From JALYUA01 sp038229875 (GTDB taxonomy: Bacteria; Acidobacteriota; Thermoanaerobaculia; UBA5066; Gp7-AA6): a stretch of 29,215 nucleotides of DNA. The DNA lies in contig JBBROA010000044.1 of assembly GCA_038229875.1 (NCBI GenBank), positions 1 to 29,215 on the forward strand, read 5' to 3'. A program made the translations under genes and the position numbers. How positions within the stretch are numbered: position 1 is the first letter of the stretch; the number at the start of each line of letters is the position of its first letter. Under the pieces are notes generated by a model that saw only the letters and a list, made by a program, of their open reading frames with translations, was not told the DNA's origin and searched no databases. Shown here piece after piece: positions 1 to 6,754 of the stretch.

Positions 1-1
1 G

Positions 2-331
2 AACTACATTTTCAGCACCTATCCGACTTCGATCGAGTATCGGGGGAACTCGCGTCCCAGTTACTTCGCCCAAATACCCTTCCTTTGCTGGCTCGAAGCG
101 CCATTTCCACTGATTTGGTCTAAGGCAATATTCAATTCGTCGACCCCGGACTTGCAGACGCCAAGCCAGTCTGACCCTGCTTATGTCCCGTGGAGGTCGA
201 ACTTCCCTTCGACGTGGGGATATGTGCCTGAGAGCGGTCCTGAAACGAGGGTTTTCCCGATAAGGCCTTTGCGCGCCAACGAGCAGCTGCCAGACCCGAT
301 TACGTACATACGCTCGCCAAATCTGCAGTGA
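2..331 (+). CDS. C-terminal part of an unidentified protein (cut by window edge)
   Basis: An open frame runs from the first bases to a TGA at 329-331, giving 109 residues with no start codon needed inside the window. The residues are rich in Pro, Ser, Tyr and Trp (for example YPTSIEYRGNSRPSYF near the beginning and VPESGPETRVFPIRP near the end). This composition reads like a real extracellular or cell-wall protein rather than a GC-driven shadow frame. The next gene starts 19 nt downstream with its own GGAGG at 337-341, so the two are probably co-transcribed. I do not recognise the family. The gene could be a large secreted repeat protein whose N-terminal part lies to the left. Confidence 0.5.
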   Translation, partial: NYIFSTYPTSIEYRGNSRPSYFAQIPFLCWLEAPFPLIWSKAIFNSSTPDLQTPSQSDPAYVPWRSNFPSTWGYVPESGPETRVFPIRPLRANEQLPDPITYIRSPNLQ

Positions 332-350
332 AAGACGGAGGCGGATTGTC

Positions 351-1511
351 ATGACACGTTCCCGCTTGATCGCGTATTCATGGTTGCTGGTCCTCTTCGC
401 CTCCGCTGGCTTCGCGGCACTTCAAGAGGAGCCTCTTCCGTTTCGCTTCGGCGCGGATGAGACAAGCCGACTGGCGTCAAGAGTCACGGATCGAGGCCTA
501 ACCGACGCGCAGAGGGATACTGCGCTGTCAGCGCTCGAACGAGTCGATTCAGCCAAGGCAGTCGAGCTCGCCCCAGCGCTCCTCGTCGAACGAGATGAAT
601 CACTTCGGTTCCGAGCCGCCTGGCTTCTCGCGGAAAACGGTAAGCAAACGGGGGTCCAGGTTCTTCGACAGATGCTTATGGATAAAAATTCCGGACTAAC
701 TTTAGCTGCCGATGCACTCGGACGGCTTCGTGATGCGGGTTCTCACGGGCTTCTTCGTGACCTTCTTCAAGCTGAGCTTGGGCAGACGGACAGACTGAAA
801 GGCCGTCCCCGAGTCTCCGCCTTGGTCAGTGGATTGGCGGACTACGGCGATCCCAAAGACGCGTCACTTCTTTCGCGAGCGGTCACGGAATATCTCGATC
901 ACGGAGGAGTATGGGATGCGGAGGAGCTGGGTCGGACTGGAGGCGCTGAGGCTGTTCCGGTACTTGAGGAAATTTTTCAACGCCGCGGCAAAGGGTGGGC
1001 TGTTATGTCGGCCGGGTTGGCTTTGGCCCGCTGCGGCTCAGCGAGGGGAAAGGACTACGTCGCCGATCGACTTGCCGACCCTCGCTGCTGCCGTGCGCCC
1101 TTGGGGACTCCGGAAGACGGAATAAAAGATGATCCCTTTGGCCCGAAAGCCACCAGCTTCATCTTAGACCATCTTGGTGTACCTGCGGATGAGATCTTCG
1201 TACCGATCCTGATACGCGTGGTCTCGAGCGCGGAATTTTCTGACACGGCGAAGGCGCAATCGTGGGTCGCGTTATCAAAGATCGATTCGGTGAAGTACCG
1301 CCCGCAGCTTCTAGAGCTTGCGTGGAAGAACGTTGGCTACGACGGTGCAGCGAGGCTCATCGTTCTCAACGATGAAGTCCGAGTTCAGGCACTTCGCCAG
1401 TCGAAGCAGAGTAAAAGCTCAATGCAAACCTCTCAAAGCCTGGAGACTGCCCTAGCCGCATCTCCGCGCGAAAGGCGACGCTGGCGTGAGACTAGAGCGT
1501 ATGCCTTCTGA
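351..1511 (+). CDS. Secreted HEAT-repeat-like protein, 386 aa
   Basis: The protein starts with a signal peptide (basic MTRSR, hydrophobic core, then AGFAALQ around residues 20-25), so it is probably periplasmic or exported. The remainder is alpha-helical in character. It carries HEAT/PBS-lyase-like units, with phrases such as FRAAWLLAENG (about residue 88), AADALGRLRDAG (about 119) and SAGLALARCGSARG (about 221). HEAT arrays are usually protein-binding scaffolds; no catalytic motif is visible. GGAGG at 337-341, 9 nt from the ATG, fixes the start. It lies upstream of another HEAT-type gene at 1794, is more divergent from it than that gene is from the 6755-9166 product, and may be a distant paralog. 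The C-terminus is basic and low in complexity. The function is unknown. Confidence 0.75.
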   Translation: MTRSRLIAYSWLLVLFASAGFAALQEEPLPFRFGADETSRLASRVTDRGLTDAQRDTALSALERVDSAKAVELAPALLVERDESLRFRAAWLLAENGKQTGVQVLRQMLMDKNSGLTLAADALGRLRDAGSHGLLRDLLQAELGQTDRLKGRPRVSALVSGLADYGDPKDASLLSRAVTEYLDHGGVWDAEELGRTGGAEAVPVLEEIFQRRGKGWAVMSAGLALARCGSARGKDYVADRLADPRCCRAPLGTPEDGIKDDPFGPKATSFILDHLGVPADEIFVPILIRVVSSAEFSDTAKAQSWVALSKIDSVKYRPQLLELAWKNVGYDGAARLIVLNDEVRVQALRQSKQSKSSMQTSQSLETALAASPRERRRWRETRAYAF

Positions 1512-1793
1512 TTGGGACACGACATAGGTACCGCAGAACTTTTCGCTGGTCGAGGGACCGCTTCTAGGGGGAGGGGCAGCGGCAGATGTGAAAGGGCGGC
1601 CGGGTCTCTTCCCGATTCGTGGTCACTCGTGCACCGCCCGACTCAGAGGCTCCGGTTTGAGACGCTCGAAGGGAAGCCATATCGGATCGGGGAGCCCGTC
1701 TCCGCACATCACCGATTACTCGGCAAGCGTTGAAAACCAAGGCGGTGTTAACTTAGGTACCGCGCAGGGTGGACACTAAAAAGAACGGCACGA

Positions 1794-3005
1794 ATGATCT
1801 TTAACCCCATCGGATTCTTGCTTCTCATGTCGGCGGTGGCTGCTTCTGGGGAGGAGGGCGCTTCACCGGCGAAGGCCGCCGTCGTTCGGGATTTCGACTC
1901 TCCCGCATTCGAGAATGCGAGAGATGCGTTCCTCGACCCCAAAGCTGGCGCCGACGTTCGGATCCGGACGATGCACGACCTCGTTCGTCGGAATTCGGGC
2001 GAGGCGAGCGATCTGCTGGCCGGCGCTCTGGAGGATAAAAATCTTGAGATCGCCCGACGGGCAGCTGAATGGCTGGCAGTCCTCGGTGACCGTCGCGGTT
2101 TGGACGTTCAAGGTCGGTGCATCGAGACCATGAAGTGCCGGTTTCCCTTTGATGCGGCTCGATTCGTCGGGATCTGGCGGGATATCAGATATGCGCCGGC
2201 GCTTTCCAAGCGCGTAGAAGCGCTGTTGGAGAAACACCTCAGACCCGACGGCAAGTGGTGGGGTTCGGCAGAGGAGGAGGCATTCCTCAGGTACGGTTCG
2301 ATCGCCCTGGCGAGAATGGGGCGGCTCGAAGATAGGGATCTGGTTATCAGGACCGTAAAAGCAAATCCGCTGACCATCGGCGTGGAAGCGCTTGGATATG
2401 TGGACGACCCTCGATCACGCGAAATGCTGTGGTCGGCATACAACGAATGGACGCGACTCTCCGGTCCGCCCTCCTGCGAATCAGGGTCGCTGACCTTTCC
2501 GGCACTTCTCGCTCTCAGCAGGTTGGGGGAGCCTCTTGCGATCGACCGCATGAAAAACATTCTTCGCGGAGTGGGGACCCCTCCCGACCACACGCCCGAA
2601 GGAAAATTGCCCGCGCTATGTGTTGATCGCGAGGCGGCCTTTCGACTGCGGCGGCGAGACGCTGTGAACTTTGCCGAAGTGGTGTTCGAAGTGGCTAGCC
2701 AGAAGCCCGAAGGCGCGGGAACAATGGAGGCGTGGGAAGCACTGGGAGTGATGCGCCCGCGGGGTTTTGGCGAGCGAATGTTGAAGCTGGCGACAAGCAA
2801 GCCGCAGTGGCGCTTCGTGGATCGGCAGACCCTCTTTCAGGCGGTTATTGCTGTTGATCCATCGCTTGCCGAGAGGTTCTGGGGCGCATTTAATCTGAAG
2901 GTGGTCCCGGCGGAACGTGGTCTGAAGAGTTTCGTAGAGAACGGCGTTGGGTATCTGATGTTTCGGCGGGCTCTAACTGGACGGGCGATTGAACCCAATC
3001 CTTAA
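1794..3005 (+). CDS. Secreted HEAT-type repeat protein, 403 aa
   Basis: A short signal peptide (MIFNPIGFLLLMSAVAASG) is followed by about 375 residues of alpha-helical HEAT-like repeats. The module is clearly homologous to the last ~350 residues of the 6755-9166 product. Shared landmarks are AAEWLA-x-x-GD-x-RGLDV, a C-x5-C pair just after it (CIETMKC here), ALGYVDDP-x-SR, LLALSRLG-x-P and EAW-x-ALGVM-x-P-x-G. The conserved Cys pair suggests a disulfide in an exported protein. No strong Shine-Dalgarno sequence is visible before the ATG; the signal peptide supports the start. It is in the same orientation as the upstream HEAT gene, 282 nt away, with nothing convincing in between. It is probably a binding scaffold of unknown partner. 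Confidence 0.78.
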   Translation: MIFNPIGFLLLMSAVAASGEEGASPAKAAVVRDFDSPAFENARDAFLDPKAGADVRIRTMHDLVRRNSGEASDLLAGALEDKNLEIARRAAEWLAVLGDRRGLDVQGRCIETMKCRFPFDAARFVGIWRDIRYAPALSKRVEALLEKHLRPDGKWWGSAEEEAFLRYGSIALARMGRLEDRDLVIRTVKANPLTIGVEALGYVDDPRSREMLWSAYNEWTRLSGPPSCESGSLTFPALLALSRLGEPLAIDRMKNILRGVGTPPDHTPEGKLPALCVDREAAFRLRRRDAVNFAEVVFEVASQKPEGAGTMEAWEALGVMRPRGFGERMLKLATSKPQWRFVDRQTLFQAVIAVDPSLAERFWGAFNLKVVPAERGLKSFVENGVGYLMFRRALTGRAIEPNP

Positions 3006-3363
3006 CCCATTGGGCCGTCCTCCGATTCCAGAACCCCGCTGGCACGATGAGGACCCTGTGTTTTATTCGGAGAGCCGTTCCACCCTATGACTCTGACCGT
3101 CTATCGGGGCAATGGGAGTCAAGTCACGGTCTCCGCCTTACCGCTCGCGAGTCCAGCAAACTGAACGTGTCGTCATACTGAGTGACACGGACTCTCTTGA
3201 TGGCCTGAGGAGCATTCGGCGCGAATCTATGTAGCGAAGGTCGCGCCGGAGCCTCTGCGCGTCGTTTCTGAGGAGGGGGCCTTGTCTTGACCGTCGAGAG
3301 CCCAGACGGCAGCCGCGCTACGTTCGACGTAAACTCGCGGACATGGGGCGAGGTAGCCGTTCG
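3006..3363 (+). other. Intergenic region with short coding-like fragments
   Basis: No intact gene fits here. Two short plus-strand frames read like secreted beta-sandwich protein fragments. One starts at ATG 3087 (MTLTVYRGNGSQVTVSALPL, ending at 3164). The other runs from TTG 3287 to the TGA at 3365-3367 (LTVESPDGSRATFDVNSRTW) and has AGGAGG at 3271-3276. The second one ends in an ATGA overlap with the ATG at 3364 of the next gene. These may be remnants of one decayed gene or a tiny leader ORF. I cannot name the family. Confidence 0.35.
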
Positions 3364-4050
3364 ATGAGCGTGGCGAAAGCGTCGCGGGCGTCGCCGCCAA
3401 CCGTCCGCTCTCTTCGAGAGCGGTTAACGGTTCTGACGGCAGAGCGGCGGCGGCTGGGGACGCTGCTGTGCTTGGTCGCGATGATGCCCGCTTGCTGGTG
3501 CCTCCTGGCGCTAGCGGCTCCTCGACCTGGAATTCTGGAAGGGGAAGGTCTAAAGCTTCAAAACTCGTCTGGTGAAGAACTGGGAACGTTGCAGGACTGG
3601 GGGTCCGGCGGGGGGCCCGCCGGCATGGTCACGTTTGGGATCGTGGGTTCGAAGTTTGCGGGGGGAGCCGACTTTTACATTACAACTGAAGGGTCCGCCC
3701 TCGAACTTTCAGTTCCGGAGGAACGAGGGAAAGCTTCGATCAGCGCCGACGCCCGAAATGCGTACTTAGCGCTTTTTCATAAATCCGACCGAATCGGCGA
3801 GATTCCGCCAGAAAAGCTCATTCGGCTGTTTCTCTCTGTCGGTGCGAGGGAGGCAGACCTCGGGTTGATGCTTCGTGACGGCCACAGCATCGCTCCTGAA
3901 GAGCACCTGGGTTGGGGTCACATACGGGCCGAATTCACGATCGGACAAATGGGCCAGCCGTTCCTCGTGTTTCGCGACGCCTCGGAAGAACCCGTCTGGT
4001 CTGTTCCGCCTGGTCTGGTTCCACCGGTCCGTAAATTATCGCAGGAATGA
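3364..4050 (+). CDS. Single-pass membrane-anchored protein of unknown function (first of a tandem pair)
   Basis: From ATG 3364 the product is 228 aa; an in-frame ATG at 3343 would add seven residues. I prefer 3364 because it overlaps the stop of a short upstream frame as ATGA. The layout is a basic amphipathic N-terminus with a likely short coiled coil (RSLRERLTVLTAERRRLG), one hydrophobic span (LLCLVAMMPACWCLLALAA) and an extracytoplasmic domain of short beta repeats. It ends with QPFLVFRDASEEPVWSVP followed by a basic tail. The downstream gene has the same layout and a matching end, so the two look like tandem paralogs. They are separated by 13 nt and presumably co-transcribed. Known bacterial relatives of this pattern, recalled from memory, contain repeated 'VDADGKPRA-LG' units ending in '-WSAP'; no biochemical role is known to me. 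Confidence 0.68.
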   Translation: MSVAKASRASPPTVRSLRERLTVLTAERRRLGTLLCLVAMMPACWCLLALAAPRPGILEGEGLKLQNSSGEELGTLQDWGSGGGPAGMVTFGIVGSKFAGGADFYITTEGSALELSVPEERGKASISADARNAYLALFHKSDRIGEIPPEKLIRLFLSVGAREADLGLMLRDGHSIAPEEHLGWGHIRAEFTIGQMGQPFLVFRDASEEPVWSVPPGLVPPVRKLSQE

Positions 4051-4063
4051 GGAGGATGTCGTG

Positions 4064-4648
4064 ATGATCGAAAGTTCAGAAGTTGACGCGCTGTGGGAAC
4101 TCGAGGACCGGGTCTCAAGTCTGGAGACCGGCAATCGAAGGTTTCGAGTTCTTTGTCTGGCCATAACGGTCTTGACTGCGAGCCTCTTCGCGATGGGCCA
4201 GGCTAGCCCCGCACACAAAACTCTTACGGCGGAAAGGTTCTCTGTCGTTGACGGGCAGGGCAGAGAGCGAGCCTATCTCGGTCTGAACAAAACCGGTACC
4301 GTGTCGCTCAAGCTCATGGGTGAGGGGGGCAAAGGACTATCGGAGCTTTCCGTGACGAAGGAGGGCTTGCCCGCTTTGGTGCTCGAGGAGCCGTCCGGAA
4401 AGGGCCGTGTGCATTTCGGGATGTCCGATCTCAAGGGAGCGACTGATCTCACTTTTTGGTTTGACCGGTCCCGCCGCCTCCAACTCAAGACCGACAAGGA
4501 TGGTGCCCCTAGCATGGCCATGTTCGATGGGTCCGGTGAAACTCAGACGCCCTCCCGGCCGCGCGCGGCTATTGGCCTCGCGACGAGCGGAGCACCGTAC
4601 CTGAAACTACAGGACCGGGCCGGGACCACGCTTTGGAGCAAGCCGTAG
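4064..4648 (+). CDS. Single-pass membrane-anchored beta-repeat protein of unknown function (second of the pair)
   Basis: GGAGGA at 4051-4056, 7 nt upstream of the ATG, sets the start (an in-frame GTG sits at 4061); the product is 194 aa. Residues 1-24 are acidic and helical, with a coiled-coil look (ALWELEDRVSSLETGNRRF). They are followed by a transmembrane span (VLCLAITVLTASLFAMG) and then an extracytoplasmic domain of ~20-residue beta units. These include FSVVDGQGRERAYLGLNKTG, LSVTKEGLPALVLEEPSGKG, VHFGMSDLKGATDLTFWFD and AIGLATSGAPYLKLQDRAG, ending in TTLWSKP. The repeats suggest a beta-solenoid or trimeric fibre-like fold (inference). The architecture matches the preceding gene, and the pair probably works together at the cell surface or in the periplasm. 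Confidence 0.72.
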   Translation: MIESSEVDALWELEDRVSSLETGNRRFRVLCLAITVLTASLFAMGQASPAHKTLTAERFSVVDGQGRERAYLGLNKTGTVSLKLMGEGGKGLSELSVTKEGLPALVLEEPSGKGRVHFGMSDLKGATDLTFWFDRSRRLQLKTDKDGAPSMAMFDGSGETQTPSRPRAAIGLATSGAPYLKLQDRAGTTLWSKP

Positions 4649-4814
4649 TCTCGTGAGGGGCGTGGATTTATGAAAGGACCCGAACCCCGCAAGTAAGGTG
4701 ACTGGCGGAGGCAGCTCCGAAACTTATTGTGAAGATCCAGTCCCCGCTAAGCATGCGGCTTCCTCCTTTGCCTGACGACGTCTGCCTGTTTCCACTGCAT
4801 GGCCTCCGGTGCGG

Positions 4815-5021
4815 GCATCGCTTCACCGCTGCTCGATCTACGGAAAACGGAATCCGGTGCCGGGCTGGCGAAAGAGTCTCGGGATGAGCAGACCCTCTGC
4901 CTCAAGGCCGCTCGAAGCCCTGACCGGCCAGCGCGACATTCACGCCACCGCCATCCGCAACTACTTCGCTACCCTCCAGACGTGGGTTCGCCGAGCCGAT
5001 GGAGGCAAGCCCGGGGGTTGG
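4815..5021 (+). pseudogene. Decayed 3' end of an M2-family peptidase (ACE-like peptidyl-dipeptidase) gene, copy A
   Basis: The conceptual translation matches the conserved C-terminus of peptidase family M2. It reads SLHRCSIYG, then LGMSRP, LEALTGQRDIHATAIRNYF, and after the Trp a stretch ending GGKPGGW. Human and bacterial ACE enzymes end with the same order: LH-x-C-x-IY, G-x-S-x-PW, TG-x-x-x-x-x-A-x-x-x-YF-x-PL-x-x-W and a final GW. The catalytic HEMGH region and everything else upstream is missing, and a stop precedes the fragment at 4773. Compared with copy B at 9182-9298, the segment after the Trp codon carries a +1 and then a -1 shift (TTC GCC GAG CCG would read F-A-E-P in register with B's L-D-E-P). 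That is the signature of relaxed constraint. The open frame happens to continue into the NHL gene downstream. Confidence 0.7.
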
Positions 5022-5174
5022 TTGCCCGGCGGCGGCCCTTGCTTCCTCTCGGGGGACGCGAAAGACTGGGTCATCGGCCAGGGACCCCGGAAGCACTCAG
5101 AACCGGGCGGAGCTGAAGGGCGTTCTCGAGTCGAAGGGTTACTCAGCGATCGCGGAGGCGAAGAGGCTCGCGAA
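5022..5174 (+). other. Short non-genic stretch before the NHL gene
   Basis: No family is recognised here. The frame of the peptidase remnant stays open throughout but reads as low-complexity Gly/Arg/Glu sequence. Another frame ends with a helical stretch (ELKGVLESKGYSAIAEAKR) and a TGA at 5176-5178 that overlaps the ATG at 5175. It could be the end of a second lost gene; support is weak. Confidence 0.3.
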
Positions 5175-6749
5175 ATGACATCCTGGGCCGCCGTTTTGCT
5201 GACTACGTTTCTTGCTCTGAGCGAAGCGCGTTTCAATCGGCCAAACGGTGTCGCTGTGGACTCGAATGGAAACGTCCTCGTCGCCGACACCGGAAACCAC
5301 ACGATTCGCAGGGTAGCCGCGGATCGAAAAGTCTCCACGGTCGCGGGAAGACCGCGTAGTGCCGGAAGTACCGATGGCAACGGAGGAGAAGCGCGCTTCA
5401 ATGAGCCCAGAGGGGTCGCTGTCGATTCCAAGGGCGTCATCTATGTTGCAGACACCGGCAACCATGTAATACGAAAAATTTCGCCGACAGGTGACGTCAC
5501 GACTCTAGCGGGCACGGCGGGCGAGTTCGGGAGTGCGGACGGGCAAGGTCGGGGAGCGCGATTCTACGGACCAGCTGCCCTTGCCATCGATGGATCGGGC
5601 ACTCTGTGGGTCGCCGATTCAAGCAACTACACGATTCGAAAGATTACATCTGAGGGCGTCGTGACGACTGTCGCCGGGAAGGCACGGGAATCGGGAAGTA
5701 AGGATGGAGCCGGTGCAGAAGCGAGATTTAACTATCCATGCGGGATTGCGGTGGATCAAGCGGGCGTGATCTTCATCTCCGATTCGGCGAACCGGTTGAT
5801 TCGCCGCATGACATCTCAAGGAGTCGTGACGACGATCGCCGGCGTCGTCGGTCGTTGGGATGACCAGGCGACGGAGGGCGACCTCCTGACCTCTCGCTTC
5901 AGCGGGCCTATTGGAATTACGGTCGACTCAGCGCATGAAATCTGTATTGCTGATGCCGGCAACAGCACGGTGAGAAGAATCTCCCCGACCGGAGCGGTCA
6001 CGATCCTGGCAGGTCAACCCCGTGGGGGGAGCGGCGGTACAGATCCGCCGACGAGTCCATGGCGCTTTCGGAGCCCTGTGGGGGTTGCCGCGGATGGACT
6101 GCGCAACGTTCATGTCGTCGACTCGGAAGAGAACACTGTCGTACGCGTGTCACCCAAGGGCGGAGTGACGCTTCTTGCGGGCGTTCGCGGAAGCGAGGGT
6201 GCAGAGGATGGCCCTGGAAACAACGAAGCGGAGATTCTTCTAAAGCCGCCCCGTCTGAGATTTGCAAGCGATCAATCGCGGGGCGGAAGGTTTCGGTTAT
6301 GGCAAGAAGACCTCGATAAAGGTGGGCACGCTCTCTTCGTCAGGGAAGAGAGTCGGGGCGCTGAAAGGAAGCTGCTGGAGTTTCCGCTCCATATCGATGT
6401 TTGGTGGTTCTTCAGCGATCGTGGGATCGTGGTGAACGATCTCGGAGACGGCCGCCGCGGGAGATCCCTCCTCATCTTCCTCGAGGGGTCCGGTGCGACG
6501 GTCGATGTCGGCCAGGAACTGTTGCGTCACATGGATAAGGAGGACCAAGGGGCGGTTTTGGGCAATGAAAGAGTTCAGTTCAAGGTGCAGCCCGACTTCC
6601 AGACCGATGACCACTTTACCGTGAGTGTAACGGGTGCAGGTCGTACAGACCCCGACGGGTTTGTGCTCGCGTATTCCTATCGACTCGGAGCGGGCTTCGT
6701 TCGACTGCCGGAGTATTGCAGCAGACGCGTGCGCCAATCACCGAAATAA
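5175..6749 (+). CDS. Six-repeat NHL beta-propeller protein with a C-terminal beta domain, 524 aa
   Basis: Six NHL repeats of 55-58 residues fill residues 17 to about 350. Typical units read GVAVD-x-x-G-x-x-YVADTGNH-x-IRK(I), followed by G-x-VTT-x-AG and GS-x-DG-x-G. They would close into a six-bladed propeller, commonly a ligand- or protein-binding surface. The last ~170 residues form a separate domain with alternating hydrophobic strands and no family I can name. I place the start at ATG 5175 because it gives a short hydrophobic leader (MTSWAAVLLTTFLALS). The open frame extends up to GTG 4809, but that part is the peptidase remnant. The first NHL repeat begins straight after the leader, without the preceding strand that usually closes the propeller. 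The 5' end of the gene may therefore have been rebuilt. The gene is convergent with 6755-9166, with 5 nt between the stops. Confidence 0.85.
   Translation: MTSWAAVLLTTFLALSEARFNRPNGVAVDSNGNVLVADTGNHTIRRVAADRKVSTVAGRPRSAGSTDGNGGEARFNEPRGVAVDSKGVIYVADTGNHVIRKISPTGDVTTLAGTAGEFGSADGQGRGARFYGPAALAIDGSGTLWVADSSNYTIRKITSEGVVTTVAGKARESGSKDGAGAEARFNYPCGIAVDQAGVIFISDSANRLIRRMTSQGVVTTIAGVVGRWDDQATEGDLLTSRFSGPIGITVDSAHEICIADAGNSTVRRISPTGAVTILAGQPRGGSGGTDPPTSPWRFRSPVGVAADGLRNVHVVDSEENTVVRVSPKGGVTLLAGVRGSEGAEDGPGNNEAEILLKPPRLRFASDQSRGGRFRLWQEDLDKGGHALFVREESRGAERKLLEFPLHIDVWWFFSDRGIVVNDLGDGRRGRSLLIFLEGSGATVDVGQELLRHMDKEDQGAVLGNERVQFKVQPDFQTDDHFTVSVTGAGRTDPDGFVLAYSYRLGAGFVRLPEYCSRRVRQSPK
5223..6225 (+). repeat. 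Six in-gene NHL repeats
   Basis: Tandem coding repeats of about 165 nt start at residues 17, 72, 127, 182, 240 and about 297 of the NHL protein. Repeats 1-4 are the most alike, each opening with (E/G)ARF-x-x-P. Repeats 5 and 6 are more divergent and lose the DTGN consensus (DAGN, then DSEEN). Confidence 0.85.
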
Positions 6750-6754
6750 GAGAA

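Noticed and set aside
1512..1793. Short frames of 60-73 codons between the two HEAT genes
   Set aside because: They are low-complexity, without a ribosome-binding site or family features. TAGGTACCGC occurs twice here (near 1527 and 1755), but that is too short to interpret.
5098..5178. Possible C-terminal fragment ending with a TGA that overlaps ATG 5175
   Set aside because: The helical stretch looks protein-like but is too short to assign, and no upstream frame continues it convincingly.
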